A stretch of DNA of 64,000 nt from Lysinibacillus pinottii. GTDB lineage: Bacteria > Bacillota > Bacilli > Bacillales_A > Planococcaceae. The stretch lies in assembly GCF_024753545.1 (NCBI RefSeq), contig NZ_JANTOO010000011.1:1-64000 (forward strand), given 5' to 3'. Shown in pieces: positions 42,384-51,840 of the stretch; within the stretch, counting starts at the first letter, position 1, and each line of letters begins with the position of its first letter. A program made the translations under genes and the position numbers. Under the pieces are notes generated by a model, which was given only the letters and a program-made list of their open reading frames with translations, was not told the DNA's origin and ran no database searches.

Positions 42384-44117
42384 TCACGTAAAGCGTTCTA
42401 CTAATTCATACATGCGCTCTGCCTCTGTATGGAGCTCCTGTGAGGAGTGCATGATAGACGTAACGGCTGACTTTTGCTCATCAATGGATGCATTAATTTG
42501 TTCGGTTGCTGCAGCAGATTCTGTGGCTACGCTTGCTATTTCGTTGATAGCATGAATAACGACTACCCGGTTTTGTGCCATTTCGTTCATACCCTCATTA
42601 AGAGAAACAAGGTGCTCTGTTATGTCCTGAATGGAGTCGGCTAAGAAAGTAAAAGCTCCTTTTACTTCTGTAATCGACTGTGCCTGACTTTGTGAAAGCT
42701 GAAGGGTGTTTATCATTTTTGTATCTGAATTGACCGTATCGATCTCGATGCGCTGTAATAGATTTCTGACACGATTAGTCGCTTCATTTGTATCCTCTGA
42801 TAAATTTCGTACTTCTTCGGCAACTACAGCAAACCCTTTACCTTGATCACCTGCACGAGCTGCTTCAATACTTGCATTTAGCGCTAATAAATTAGTTTGC
42901 TCTGAAATGGAAGTAATCGTTTGTACTACTTGATGAATTTCTTTCATCTGGCTTGTTAAACTTGAAAAATTAGTTCTTAACTCTTCGATTACTTGCGTGA
43001 ATTCATGAGAATTTTGCAGTAATAATTCAACTTTTTGTCTACCATTTTCTTGTGATTGATTAATAGTATTCATATTTTCGGTAATTTCACTGTATTGACT
43101 TGTAGCATTAGAAATCAGTGTTGATAATGTTTCCACTTTACTAATGGACAATTCAGCCTCCTCTGCCTGCACAACAGCTCCTTTAGAAATGTCATTGATA
43201 GCTTGGTGGATTTCATCAGCAGAGGCGGTAGTTTCCTCCGTAATCGCACTTAGCATTTCTGAAGAAACTCTCATTTGGGATGCACTATTCTTTGTATTGT
43301 TGACCATCTCATGTAAGCTTCTTTTCATATTATTGACATTATTCGCTAGTGTGCCAAGCTCATCCTTTGTCGTAACGGGGATGTCCTCCCCTGTTAGCTT
43401 ACCTTTAGCAATATCTGATGTAATCACCATAATTTTTCGTATGTAGGCAGTCATCTGTCCAGTGAAGAACCAAAAAAGCATGACACCGATGATAGTAGCT
43501 AGGATGGTTGTACCAAGTGTGTAATATAAAACATTTTTAGTACCAGCATTAAAATCCATTTCATATGTACCAGCCGCGATAATCCACCCCCAATGCTTGT
43601 CCATTTCCACATAAGTAATTTTAGGAGCAACTATATCAGGATTGGAGGGTAGTGCCCAGTCATACCGCACATATCCGCCACCTGCTTGTGCAGTTTCAAT
43701 CATTTCCCTCACAAAATAACGACCATCACTTGTTTGTAAGTCGGAGATATCTTGACCTTCGAGAGAGGGATGAGTTTCAACCAACCCATTGTCCTTAAAG
43801 GCATAGAAATAAAAATTATCACCGTATTTTACAGGGTTATCGATAGATCGCTTATGATCTTCAATTTTATTACCAACAATCTGTGTTCTAGCACTTTCTT
43901 GTGCTTCTTCTATCGTTAATTTCCCATTTCGAACTTGTTCATCCAATTGTGCAATTAATTCAAGTATGCCAAGTGTACCATTCTTAAGACTTTGTCTACC
44001 TACCTGATCCATCTCGCTTTTTGCTACAAAATAATTAACTGTTCCAACGAGCGCTGTAGATATGAGAATAACAATAATGGCTAGAGCGACTAACTTATTA
44101 CGTACTGATTTAATCAT
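42384..44117 (-). CDS. Methyl-accepting chemotaxis protein with a single Cache domain
   Basis: 577 residues from ATG 44117 (GGAGGT upstream). A membrane helix (LVALAIIVILISTALVGTVNYF), an external Cache-type sensor (about 35-190: NFYFYAFKDNGLVETHPSLEGQD, DKHWGWIIAAGTYEMDF), a second helix (about 195-220), HAMP, and the cytosolic signalling rod with the conserved tip EQTNLLALNASIEAARAGDQGKGFAVVAEEVR. The sCache_2 type usually senses small organic acids. Not close in sequence to the two receptors at 46-50 kb. Between two terminators, so monocistronic. Confidence 0.92.
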   Translation of the reverse strand: MIKSVRNKLVALAIIVILISTALVGTVNYFVAKSEMDQVGRQSLKNGTLGILELIAQLDEQVRNGKLTIEEAQESARTQIVGNKIEDHKRSIDNPVKYGDNFYFYAFKDNGLVETHPSLEGQDISDLQTSDGRYFVREMIETAQAGGGYVRYDWALPSNPDIVAPKITYVEMDKHWGWIIAAGTYEMDFNAGTKNVLYYTLGTTILATIIGVMLFWFFTGQMTAYIRKIMVITSDIAKGKLTGEDIPVTTKDELGTLANNVNNMKRSLHEMVNNTKNSASQMRVSSEMLSAITEETTASADEIHQAINDISKGAVVQAEEAELSISKVETLSTLISNATSQYSEITENMNTINQSQENGRQKVELLLQNSHEFTQVIEELRTNFSSLTSQMKEIHQVVQTITSISEQTNLLALNASIEAARAGDQGKGFAVVAEEVRNLSEDTNEATNRVRNLLQRIEIDTVNSDTKMINTLQLSQSQAQSITEVKGAFTFLADSIQDITEHLVSLNEGMNEMAQNRVVVIHAINEIASVATESAAATEQINASIDEQKSAVTSIMHSSQELHTEAERMYELVERFT

Positions 44118-44267
44118 AGAAAAGACCTCCGTTCCCTCAAAGTAATGCAGTATAATGATAGTATAATACAAAATTTTCTAATAAAATAGAAAATTCTGAT
44201 AATAAAGGAGGTATTTTATATTGCAGGCTGGGTGTCTGTAGAGGAATTGGGTGATGGAAAAATAGAA

Positions 44268-44301
44268 AACTCCCACTCCAGAATGTTCAGAAGTGGGAGT
44301 T
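44268..44301 (-). terminator. Rho-independent terminator of guaC
   Basis: AACTCCCACT / AGTGGGAGTT with a 14-base loop. On the minus strand it is followed by TTCTATTTTTCC. It is nine bases past the guaC stop. Confidence 0.88.
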
Positions 44302-44309
44302 GTAACTTA

Positions 44310-45293
44310 TTAGTACACTTTATCTCCATTGAAGATAGAGTTTTTCACGATAACATAATCAACATTTCGAATAGCATCCAGCTTTGTGCCACCAGCATAA
44401 GAAATAGATGATTGTAAGTCTTGTTGCATTTCAATTAATGTATCTTTTATACTTCCTTTATGCTCAACAAACATTTTCTTTCCTTCGACGTTTTTACGTT
44501 CGCCTTTTTGGAATTCCGAAGCAGAGCCGAAGTATTCTTTTACCTTTTTACCCTCGACTTCGATTGTTTGACCAGGTGACTCTTCATGACCCGCGAATAA
44601 AGAACCGATCATCACCATTGAAGCGCCAAAACGTACAGACTTAGCGATATCGCCGTGTGTACGAATACCACCATCAGCAATGATTGGCTTTGTAGCAGCT
44701 TTTGCACACCAGCGAAGTGCAGCTAACTGCCAGCCACCTGTACCAAATCCTGTTTTAATTTTAGTAATACATACTTTACCTGGACCAATTCCAACCTTTG
44801 TCGCATCAGCCCCAGCGTTTTCAAGCTCACGAACAGCCTCTGGTGTTCCTACATTACCAGCAATAACAAAGCTATTTGGTAAGTGTTTTTTAATATGCTG
44901 AATCATACGAATAACAGCATTAGAATGGCCATGTGCAATATCAATTGTAATGAATTCAGGTACTAAATTTGTCGCTGCTAATTCTTCAATAAACGCGTAT
45001 TCTTCTTCTTTTACACCAACGCTAATTGAAGCAATTAAACCACTGCCATGCATATCTTGGATGAAATTTACGCGTGCTTCTGGTTGGAAGCGGTGCATGA
45101 TATAAAAGTAACCGTTTTCAGCAAGTTTCTTAGCAAGAGTTTCATCAATAATTGTTTGCATATTAGCAGGTACTACAGGAAGTTTAAAAGTATGCCCTCC
45201 TAAAGTAACGGAAGTATCACATTCTGAACGGCTTTCTACGATACATTTTGCGGGAATTAGTTGAATATCTTCATAGTCAAATACGTTATCCAT
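44310..45293 (-). CDS. guaC: GMP reductase
   Basis: 327 residues from ATG 45293 (AGGAGT upstream; an ATG three codons earlier is less well placed). It reduces GMP to IMP and ammonia with NADPH, linking guanine and adenine nucleotide pools. It is of the IMPDH/GMPR barrel fold without CBS domains. The catalytic Cys is in VGIGPGKVCITKIKTGFG, phosphate binding in PIIADGGIRTHGDIAKSVRFGASMVMIG, and the mobile flap in YFGSASEFQKGERKNVEGK. Length and sequence are those of the Bacillus/Staphylococcus GuaC type. No purine riboswitch is visible upstream. Confidence 0.95.
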   Translation of the reverse strand: MDNVFDYEDIQLIPAKCIVESRSECDTSVTLGGHTFKLPVVPANMQTIIDETLAKKLAENGYFYIMHRFQPEARVNFIQDMHGSGLIASISVGVKEEEYAFIEELAATNLVPEFITIDIAHGHSNAVIRMIQHIKKHLPNSFVIAGNVGTPEAVRELENAGADATKVGIGPGKVCITKIKTGFGTGGWQLAALRWCAKAATKPIIADGGIRTHGDIAKSVRFGASMVMIGSLFAGHEESPGQTIEVEGKKVKEYFGSASEFQKGERKNVEGKKMFVEHKGSIKDTLIEMQQDLQSSISYAGGTKLDAIRNVDYVIVKNSIFNGDKVY

Positions 45294-45529
45294 TATATAC
45301 ACTCCTAAAATACGAATATTTTTAAAGATTTATTTTAAATTGTTCGCCATTTGGTAATTTACATGATTTTTAAGAAAAAGTCAAAGCTTTTGCTAAAATA
45401 AATGAAAAAATGGAAAACAAGGCTACAATTCTTATGTGATAGATGAAATCTTTATCATTTAGTTTGTGTTATGATTTATAATCCATGTACAATATAATTG
45501 TTTCAAAAAATGTTAAGGGAGTGTTGGAA

Positions 45530-45949
45530 ATGGCGGTAGAGGTATATTTAATTTTTAACGGAAATTGTCGAGAAGCAGTAGCGTTTTACGAAGATGCTTT
45601 TAGTACGGACAAGGCTGAAATTATGACATTTGGGGATTCACCACAGAACCCTGATTATCCATTACCAGAGGAAGCAAAAGATCTTGTTATGCATACACGA
45701 CTTTCCGTATTCGGTAGTAGAATTATGTTCTCAGATACATTTCCAGGCTCACCATTTACGGTTGGAAACAATGTTACATTAGCTGTTGTTTCTGATGATG
45801 AAGAGCAGATGCGAAAAGCATTTGATAAGCTTAAAGATGGTGGGAAAGTTGTTATGGAGCTTCAAGAAACTTTTTGGAGTAAATGGTACGGCTCCCTTAC
45901 AGATAAATTTGGTGTAGAGTGGCAGTTTAGCCATGAGGTAATTGAATAA
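45530..45949 (+). CDS. PhnB-like VOC-superfamily protein
   Basis: 139 residues from ATG 45530 (AAGGGAGTG upstream). VEVYLIFNGNCREAVAFYEDAFSTDKAEIMTFGDSP, then MHTRLSVFGSRIMFSDTFPGSPF and MELQETFWSKWYGSLTDKFGVEWQF, are typical of the PhnB/3-demethylubiquinone-9-methyltransferase-like group of the glyoxalase/VOC fold. Several expected metal ligands are replaced, as is usual in this group, so it may bind rather than catalyse. Role unknown. Monocistronic. Confidence 0.85.
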   Translation: MAVEVYLIFNGNCREAVAFYEDAFSTDKAEIMTFGDSPQNPDYPLPEEAKDLVMHTRLSVFGSRIMFSDTFPGSPFTVGNNVTLAVVSDDEEQMRKAFDKLKDGGKVVMELQETFWSKWYGSLTDKFGVEWQFSHEVIE

Positions 45950-45961
45950 TTAATACAATTA

Positions 45962-45989
45962 AAAGCACGGTGATAGATCACCGTGCTTT
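45962..45989. terminator. Bidirectional terminator
   Basis: Near-perfect hairpin AAAGCACGGTGA / TCACCGTGCTTT with a four-base loop (TAGA), between converging genes. Confidence 0.93.
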
Positions 45990-45993
45990 ATAT

Positions 45994-47943
45994 TTAGTAA
46001 TGGAAACGATTGACATAGCCCTGTAATTCATCCGCCATATCGAGTAATGCTTTTGATGATGATGCGATTTCCTGCATGGATGATAATGTTTGTTCGGTTG
46101 AAGCAGCTACTTCTTCAGATGCTGCTGCATTGAGTTTAGCATGATCTGACAGTTCAATGGCTGTTGCCGAAACTTCTTCTACGACAGCAGACATTTCCTG
46201 AGCAGAAGCCGATATATCCTCCATTTTAGGAGCGATGTTACGTAAACTCTCAATAATACTTATAAACTTCTTTTTTGTGTCCTCAGACAGCTGCAAGCCT
46301 TGTTGGACATCTGCAGAAGCCTGCATCATTGTTTGAACAGATTTAGCTGTATCTTGTTGAATGCCTGTAATTAGTGAGGCAATTTGCTCCGCTGATTGAT
46401 GAGATTGTTCTGCCAATTTACGTACTTCATCTGCCACAACTGCAAAGCCTTTGCCATTTTCGCCAGCTCGTGCTGCTTCAATAGCTGCATTCAAAGCAAG
46501 AAGATTTGTCTGATCTGAAATGTTACTAATAATTTCGATGATGGAGCCTATTTCTTTTGTACGATCGAATAGTGATTTAATCGTGCTATCAGACTGTGCT
46601 ACAGATTCATGGATGGATACCATTTGATTCACCGCTTGCTCGACAGATTGCCCACCCTCCACTGCTAAATGGATAGCCTGGCTGGATAAATCAGATACTT
46701 GTAGTGCACTATCTGCTACCTCTACAACCCCTTTCGCAATTTCCTCAATGGAGATTGCATTTTGATCGATGCCCGTTGTTTGTTTTTCCGTACTCATAGC
46801 TACTTGCTGCATAGCCTCTGTCACTTGTTCAGAGGTAGCGATATTCTGCTCAGCATTTGCTGAAAGACCTTGTGCAGCAGTTTGAACATGCTGAGAGCTT
46901 TGATCAACATTGCGAATTAGCTTTTTTAAGTTTACTTTCATGGAGACAAATGCCTCACCAAGCTGTCCAATTTCATCTTTCGTATGAATATCAATATATT
47001 CCGTCAAATCTCCCTCACTAATTTTTAATGCGCTCTGCTGTAATCGTTTAATAGGGTTAACAATGGATTTAATCATAGCAAGCATAAAGATAATGCCAAC
47101 AATAATGGAAGCTGCAATGATTAGTAAGGTGATAGTAAATGTTGCAGAGGCAGCATCTGTAGCCTCTACGGTAAACATTGTTCCGATAACCTTCCATCCT
47201 GTCAGTTCATTTGTCTCAAAGCGTAAATGACGGTTTTTTTCAATAATGATTCCTTCCTGTTGTTCATAAACCTTTGATATATATTTTTCTGTAGCTTCGG
47301 TTCCGCTTTCCTTATCCCTTTGTGCTACATATAGTTGACTACTATCCAGTATGGCCGCAAAGCCAGTTTCCCCAATACGTGTTTCATCTGTTAGTGCACT
47401 TAAAACAGAGATATTTAAATCTAAGGCAATGACACCTGAATCATCGGGAAGAGCTTGCATAACCGTCACTACAATGTTATTTGTAGATTTTGATAGATAA
47501 GGAGAAGTGATCGATGCATGTCCCTTGTTTTCCATAGCCTTCGTATACCAAGGTCGAACACGCGGATCATAATCACTAGCATACTCATGGACAGGTGCAT
47601 CAAACATACTTCCATCTGCAGTACCTATATAAAGCAATTCTACCTCTGGATGTGTATGGATGTATTCTTGAAAAAGATTATTCAATTCATCACGATTCTC
47701 TGGCTGTAAATAAGATAGATTTAACTTTTTTGCAAAATATTCAATATCGTGTATTTTAGGTGCAATCAAATTTGTAATATTGGTATTAAGCATTCTGACA
47801 CTTTCCGTAGCACTTGCTTCTTGCTCCTTTAAAATTTGACTTTTAGTACTTTTAAAGGAGGTATAGCCGATTAAAAGTGCAGGAATGAGAAGGATGACTA
47901 AAAAGGCAAAGATGAGTTTCTTTCTTAAACTAAGTTGTTTCAT
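45994..47943 (-). CDS. Methyl-accepting chemotaxis protein, double-Cache type (paralogue A)
   Basis: 649 residues. A membrane helix, an external dCache_1 sensor (about 35-275) with a pocket motif like DPRVRPWYTKAMENKGHASITSPYLSKSTN, a second helix, HAMP (ESALKIS-type, ISEGDLTEYIDIHTKDEIGQLGEAF) and a signalling rod with tip DQTNLLALNAAIEAARAGENGKGFAVVADEVRKLAEQ. It resembles the B. subtilis McpA/B/C-TlpA group that senses amino acids and related ligands. The downstream gene in the same orientation is a second copy of the same family. GGGGGAA precedes the ATG. Confidence 0.93.
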   Translation of the reverse strand: MKQLSLRKKLIFAFLVILLIPALLIGYTSFKSTKSQILKEQEASATESVRMLNTNITNLIAPKIHDIEYFAKKLNLSYLQPENRDELNNLFQEYIHTHPEVELLYIGTADGSMFDAPVHEYASDYDPRVRPWYTKAMENKGHASITSPYLSKSTNNIVVTVMQALPDDSGVIALDLNISVLSALTDETRIGETGFAAILDSSQLYVAQRDKESGTEATEKYISKVYEQQEGIIIEKNRHLRFETNELTGWKVIGTMFTVEATDAASATFTITLLIIAASIIVGIIFMLAMIKSIVNPIKRLQQSALKISEGDLTEYIDIHTKDEIGQLGEAFVSMKVNLKKLIRNVDQSSQHVQTAAQGLSANAEQNIATSEQVTEAMQQVAMSTEKQTTGIDQNAISIEEIAKGVVEVADSALQVSDLSSQAIHLAVEGGQSVEQAVNQMVSIHESVAQSDSTIKSLFDRTKEIGSIIEIISNISDQTNLLALNAAIEAARAGENGKGFAVVADEVRKLAEQSHQSAEQIASLITGIQQDTAKSVQTMMQASADVQQGLQLSEDTKKKFISIIESLRNIAPKMEDISASAQEMSAVVEEVSATAIELSDHAKLNAAASEEVAASTEQTLSSMQEIASSSKALLDMADELQGYVNRFHY

Positions 47944-48148
47944 AGGTTATTCCCCCTTAAATATCATGATAAGTTTGTAGATAATGGACGAAGTCTAATA
48001 ATCATTAATTAGTCTTTCCTGTTGTAATATGATTCTAAGAGGAAAAGGGAGAATAATCAACATAATTTTCTGAAAAATCTGGAAAATAAAGTTATGTTTT
48101 GGTGATATTTAAAGAAAAATGTCCTATTTTGTAGTTCTTTACAAAAGA

Positions 48149-48184
48149 AAAATCTGAGTTCCATGAAGTTCTGAACTCAGATTT
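48149..48184 (-). terminator. Rho-independent terminator of the second double-Cache receptor
   Basis: AAAATCTGAGTT / AACTCAGATTTT with a 12-base loop. On the minus strand the hairpin runs into TTTTTCTTTTG. Confidence 0.9.
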
Positions 48185-48198
48185 TAAAATGAAGCACC

Positions 48199-50148
48199 TT
48201 AATAGTGAAAACGATTTACATGACCCTGTAGTTCATCCGCCATATCAAGTAACGTTTTAGCAGCGGAAGCTATGTCCTGCATGGAGGATAGGGTTTGTTC
48301 AGTTGAAGCCGCAACTTCCTCTGTAGAAGCTGCATTTAATTTAGCATGGTCTGATAGTTCAATGGCTGTTGCAGAAACTTCTTCCACGACTGCTGACATT
48401 TCTTGAGAGGAGGCTGAGATATCCTCCATCTTGGGTGCAATGTTTCGAAGACTTGCAATAATACTCGCAAACTTTTTATTCGTTTCCTCCGTTAGTTGTA
48501 AGCCATCTTGGACATCTGCAGAAGCTTTTACCATTGTTTGTACAGATTTAGCTGTATCTTGCTGAATAGTTGTAATGAGTGCAGAAATTTGTTCTGCTGA
48601 GTGATGTGATTGCTCTGCTAATTTTCGAACTTCATCAGCCACTACGGCAAAACCTTTTCCATGTTCTCCTGCTCTTGCTGCCTCTATAGCGGCGTTCAGG
48701 GCAAGTAAATTTGTTTGGTCTGAAATCGCACTAATCATTTCCAAAATGGAGCCAATTTCTTTTGTGCGATCATAAAGAGTTTTAATCATTGTATCGGATT
48801 GTGTAACAGACTCATGAATCGAGTTCATCTGCTTAACAGTTTGTTCTACCGCCTGACCGCCTTCCTCTGCCAATTGGATAGCGTGGCTAGAAAGATCAGA
48901 TACCTGCATAGAGCTATCTGCAACTTCCACAACTCCTTTAGCAATTTCCTCCACTGACATAGCATTTTGGTCAATAGCAGTAGTCTGCTTCTCTGTACTG
49001 ATAGCCATCTGCTGTACAGCGTCAGCAACCTGCTCAGAGGCAGCAATATTTTGCTCAGCATTAGCAGATAAATCTTGAGCTGATGTTTGGACATGCTGCG
49101 AGCTTTGGTCAACGTTGCGAATCAGTTTTTTTAAGCTCACCTTCATAGAGATAAAGGCTTCTCCAAGTTGTCCAATTTCATCCTTGGAATGAATGTCTAT
49201 AAACTCAGTTAAATCACCTTCGCTAATTTTTAACGCGCTATGTTTCAGCTTATTTATTGGATTGACAACAGATTTAATCATCAAGAGCATGAAGATTACA
49301 CCAACTAAAATGGAGACAACAATGATCATTAAGTTGATATTTAATGTGGAGGCAGCCGCCTTTGCGGCTTCTGCGGTAAACATTGTACCAATAACCTTCC
49401 AACCTGTAAGTTCATTAGTGACAAACTGTAAATGACGATCTCTTTCAATAATCGTCCCGCTTGGTTGCTCATAAACTTTTGCGATATAGTTTTCTGTTGC
49501 CTCAGTCCCACTTTCCTTCTCAGGCTGAGCAATATAGATTTTATTGTTATCTAAAAGAGAGGCGTAGCCCGTTTCGCCGATGCGTATTTCATTGGTAATG
49601 TCACTTATTGTAGAAATATTTAAATCTATTCCTATTACCCCTGAACCATCCGGTAAAGCTTGAGTGATGGTAATGACAATGTCATCTGTAGATTTTGTAA
49701 CATAAGGTGCCGTTATTGAGACTTGGCCATTATTTTCTAAAGCCTGCTTATACCAGGGTCTTGTACGAGGGTCAAAGTCTTCAGCATACACTTGAGCAGG
49801 CTCATCCAGTAGTCTGCCATCTGCAGTTCCCAAATAAATAAGCTCTACTTCAGGATGCATATTAACATATTCCTGTAGCAGTGATTTAAGCTCAGGAATT
49901 TTATTTTCCTGCAAATAAGATTCATTGAACTTTTTTGAGAAATATTGTACATCTTTTAATTTTGGTTCAATCGTGTTCGTAATATTAGTATTAAGTATGC
50001 GTACGCTTTCAGCTGCACTAGCCTGCTGTTCTTCAGAAATTTGCTTTTCAGCGCTTTGGTACGACACTATTCCAATTAAGAGTGTTGGAATGAGAAGCAT
50101 TGCTAAAAACGAAAATATAAGCTTTTTTCTTACACTTAGTTGTTTCAC
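48199..50148 (-). CDS. Methyl-accepting chemotaxis protein, double-Cache type (paralogue B)
   Basis: 649 residues when started at GTG 50148 (GAGGAT eight bases upstream). This start gives the same opening (KQLSxRKKLIFxFL) and the same length as paralogue A, so it is preferred over GTG 50163. Domains as in A: dCache_1 sensor with DPRTRPWYKQALENNGQVSITAPYVTKSTD, HAMP, and tip DQTNLLALNAAIEAARAGEHGKGFAVVADEVRKLAEQ. The signalling halves of A and B are nearly identical while the sensors differ more, so ligand specificity has probably diverged. Each has its own leader; the pair is not one operon. Confidence 0.93.
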   Translation of the reverse strand: MKQLSVRKKLIFSFLAMLLIPTLLIGIVSYQSAEKQISEEQQASAAESVRILNTNITNTIEPKLKDVQYFSKKFNESYLQENKIPELKSLLQEYVNMHPEVELIYLGTADGRLLDEPAQVYAEDFDPRTRPWYKQALENNGQVSITAPYVTKSTDDIVITITQALPDGSGVIGIDLNISTISDITNEIRIGETGYASLLDNNKIYIAQPEKESGTEATENYIAKVYEQPSGTIIERDRHLQFVTNELTGWKVIGTMFTAEAAKAAASTLNINLMIIVVSILVGVIFMLLMIKSVVNPINKLKHSALKISEGDLTEFIDIHSKDEIGQLGEAFISMKVSLKKLIRNVDQSSQHVQTSAQDLSANAEQNIAASEQVADAVQQMAISTEKQTTAIDQNAMSVEEIAKGVVEVADSSMQVSDLSSHAIQLAEEGGQAVEQTVKQMNSIHESVTQSDTMIKTLYDRTKEIGSILEMISAISDQTNLLALNAAIEAARAGEHGKGFAVVADEVRKLAEQSHHSAEQISALITTIQQDTAKSVQTMVKASADVQDGLQLTEETNKKFASIIASLRNIAPKMEDISASSQEMSAVVEEVSATAIELSDHAKLNAASTEEVAASTEQTLSSMQDIASAAKTLLDMADELQGHVNRFHY

Positions 50149-50353
50149 TTGTATTATCCTCACATAATATTTTTTATTCTATACTTTTCCCTATAAGGTA
50201 AATAATTCTCATTCTAACAGAAATAAAGTAAAAGGTAAGCCCTAATAGATATTATTATCAATTTTTAGAAATTTCGCTAAACAAATTCGTTAGAAGCTAT
50301 ATAATGCCTTGTTTTGTTGTATACTAATGCATAAATGAGGAGGGAGTAAAGTC

Positions 50354-50728
50354 ATGATTCATCAAATTGGACAAGTCATGTTATATGTTAACGACCAAGA
50401 TGCTGCAGTTAAATTTTGGACAGAAAAAGTAGGATTTATTATTATAAATGAGCAGGAGGAGGCTGGAATGCGTTGGATTGAAATTGCACCAGCGAGGGAA
50501 GCTCAAACATCCTTTGTGCTACACAATAAAGAAATCATTGCTAAAATGCAGCCAGAATTAAATTTGGGAACACCCTCTATTATGTTTTACGCTGACCAAA
50601 TTGAAGAGATGTACCAGGATTTTCAGGCAAAGGGCATTAAGGTGGGCGATTTAGTCATGATGCCGATGGGTAGAGTCTTTAATTTTGCGGATCCAGAAAA
50701 CAATTACTTTGCATTAGTTGAAAAATAA
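50354..50728 (+). CDS. VOC-superfamily (glyoxalase-like) protein
   Basis: 124 residues. One VOC module pair: IGQVMLYVNDQDAAVKFWTEKVGFIIINEQ, then GMRWIEIAPAREAQTSFVLHN, IMFYADQIEEMYQDFQAKGI and MPMGRVFNFADPENNYFALVEK, with possible metal ligands His or Gln near the start and Glu at the end. This matches the glyoxalase/bleomycin-resistance group. Substrate unknown. GAGGAGGGAG precedes the ATG. Monocistronic. Confidence 0.87.
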   Translation: MIHQIGQVMLYVNDQDAAVKFWTEKVGFIIINEQEEAGMRWIEIAPAREAQTSFVLHNKEIIAKMQPELNLGTPSIMFYADQIEEMYQDFQAKGIKVGDLVMMPMGRVFNFADPENNYFALVEK

Positions 50729-50741
50729 TAATAAATGAGGA

Positions 50742-50785
50742 AATCTGCTTATTTTTGTTGTGAATTAATTAAAAATAAGCAGATT
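50742..50785 (+). terminator. Rho-independent terminator
   Basis: Perfect 15-base arms AATCTGCTTATTTTT / AAAAATAAGCAGATT around a 14-base loop, then CTTGTTTGGTTT. The poor T tract is offset by a very long stem. Confidence 0.8.
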
Positions 50786-50824
50786 CTTGTTTGGTTTCTT
50801 CTTATATAAATGTTAGTTAGTCCT

Positions 50825-51571
50825 CTATGCTAAATCTTCTCCGAAAATACTAACTGTTTGTCGATCTACTACAAATTCATGGCCATCCCATTTTAAAATA
50901 TTTTCCACATACCCTAAGCCATCTGCATGGTACCTACCTGCAATCTCTTGATAAGCTAAAATTTCATATGTCCCATCCCGATCATAATCAACAGGATATA
51001 ATCCGCTAATGGGGTCAACCCAACCCTCAATCGGTTGCTTTAATGTTCCATCCGGATGATAGATTTCTGCTAAATATTCAGGCCCTTTATAGTGTAGATC
51101 AATTATATATTTTTTTGCAGGTGTCTTACTTTGAACAATTGCCTTATAGTTGTTGGCATAATTGACAGTATAGTGGAGCTTATTATTAAATGATTCTGTG
51201 TCAAAAATGGAGTGTACTTGATTATTGGTAGAGGAGAATATTTCCCCGTTAATAATTCCTCCGCTACCTCCTGTATCAGAAATAACCAAAATATCTTCTA
51301 TATGATTACCAGTAAAATCTCCTAGAAAAATGGTTGGGTTATAACCCACATTTTCTTTTAGCGGGATTTGTTCAATTCGCCCTGTTTGCCCATAAAAAAT
51401 GGTTAAGGTTAGGTTTTCCCATAAAGGGCTACCAGTCTTTTGAGTCCCCATTAAAAAAATCGTTTCAAAGAAGCCATCCCCATTAATATCTCCAAATTTA
51501 GTTTGAATAACCTGTGGTGCTAAATGGGATGCGTAGCCTGCCCCTTGCGAAGAATTTATGTTATTAGTCAT
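50825..51571 (-). CDS. FG-GAP/VCBS-repeat protein
   Basis: 248 residues, no signal peptide. Three calcium-loop-like repeats: FGDINGDGFFETIFLMG, FLGDFTGNHIEDILVISDTG and YPVDYDRDGTYEILAYQE. They are spaced as blades of a beta-propeller of the FG-GAP/VCBS type, with a middle segment that lacks the motif. Such proteins occur in Bacillales, including around spores and surfaces, with no known enzyme activity. GAGGTG precedes the ATG. Divergent from the acyl-CoA-dehydrogenase/ABC operon. Confidence 0.75.
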   Translation of the reverse strand: MTNNINSSQGAGYASHLAPQVIQTKFGDINGDGFFETIFLMGTQKTGSPLWENLTLTIFYGQTGRIEQIPLKENVGYNPTIFLGDFTGNHIEDILVISDTGGSGGIINGEIFSSTNNQVHSIFDTESFNNKLHYTVNYANNYKAIVQSKTPAKKYIIDLHYKGPEYLAEIYHPDGTLKQPIEGWVDPISGLYPVDYDRDGTYEILAYQEIAGRYHADGLGYVENILKWDGHEFVVDRQTVSIFGEDLA

Positions 51572-51682
51572 ATATACACCTCTTTCATAGTCTTAGCATA
51601 TGTTGTAAAAAAAGCTTGGTGCATAAAAATTCGAAGAGGTCTAAATCATATTAAACAGACAAAAAAACTTAAATTTAACCCA

Positions 51683-51711
51683 TTGACATTTTTAAAGGTG
51701 AAAAGTAATAT
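51683..51711 (+). promoter_or_regulatory. Promoter of the flavoprotein/ABC operon
   Basis: Perfect TTGACA (51683-51688), 17 bases, then TAATAT (51706-51711). Transcription would start near 51718, about 120 bases ahead of the first gene. GACATTT / AAATGTC forms an inverted repeat spanning the promoter (51685-51718) and may be an operator. Confidence 0.65.
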
Positions 51712-51748
51712 AAATGTCAACGTATCAGAAAATTCAGTACCAGATGCT

Positions 51749-51783
51749 ATCTCACTACAAATTTGTAGCGCGGGATTTTTTTT
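51749..51783 (+). terminator. Terminator inside the leader of the flavoprotein/ABC operon
   Basis: Outer stem ATCTC / GGGAT (one G-T pair), inner stem CTACAAATTTGTAG, then eight T. It lies after the promoter and before the first gene, so readthrough must be controlled or the RNA made here is a separate short transcript. Confidence 0.65.
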
Positions 51784-51840
51784 ATTATTAATTCTTAGTA
51801 AATATATAAGATTTATATATATTGGGAAGAAGGAGATTTT

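Noticed and set aside
45294..45529. Purine riboswitch upstream of guaC
   Set aside because: No conserved purine-aptamer core or three-way junction could be found in the leader.
45994..50148. Large direct repeat as a mobile element or recombination artefact
   Set aside because: The similarity is explained by two paralogous chemoreceptor genes with separate leaders and terminators.
51572..51840. SAM (S-box) or T-box riboswitch ahead of the flavoprotein/ABC operon
   Set aside because: Neither the S-box core nor the T-box consensus is present, and the leader ahead of the terminator is too short.
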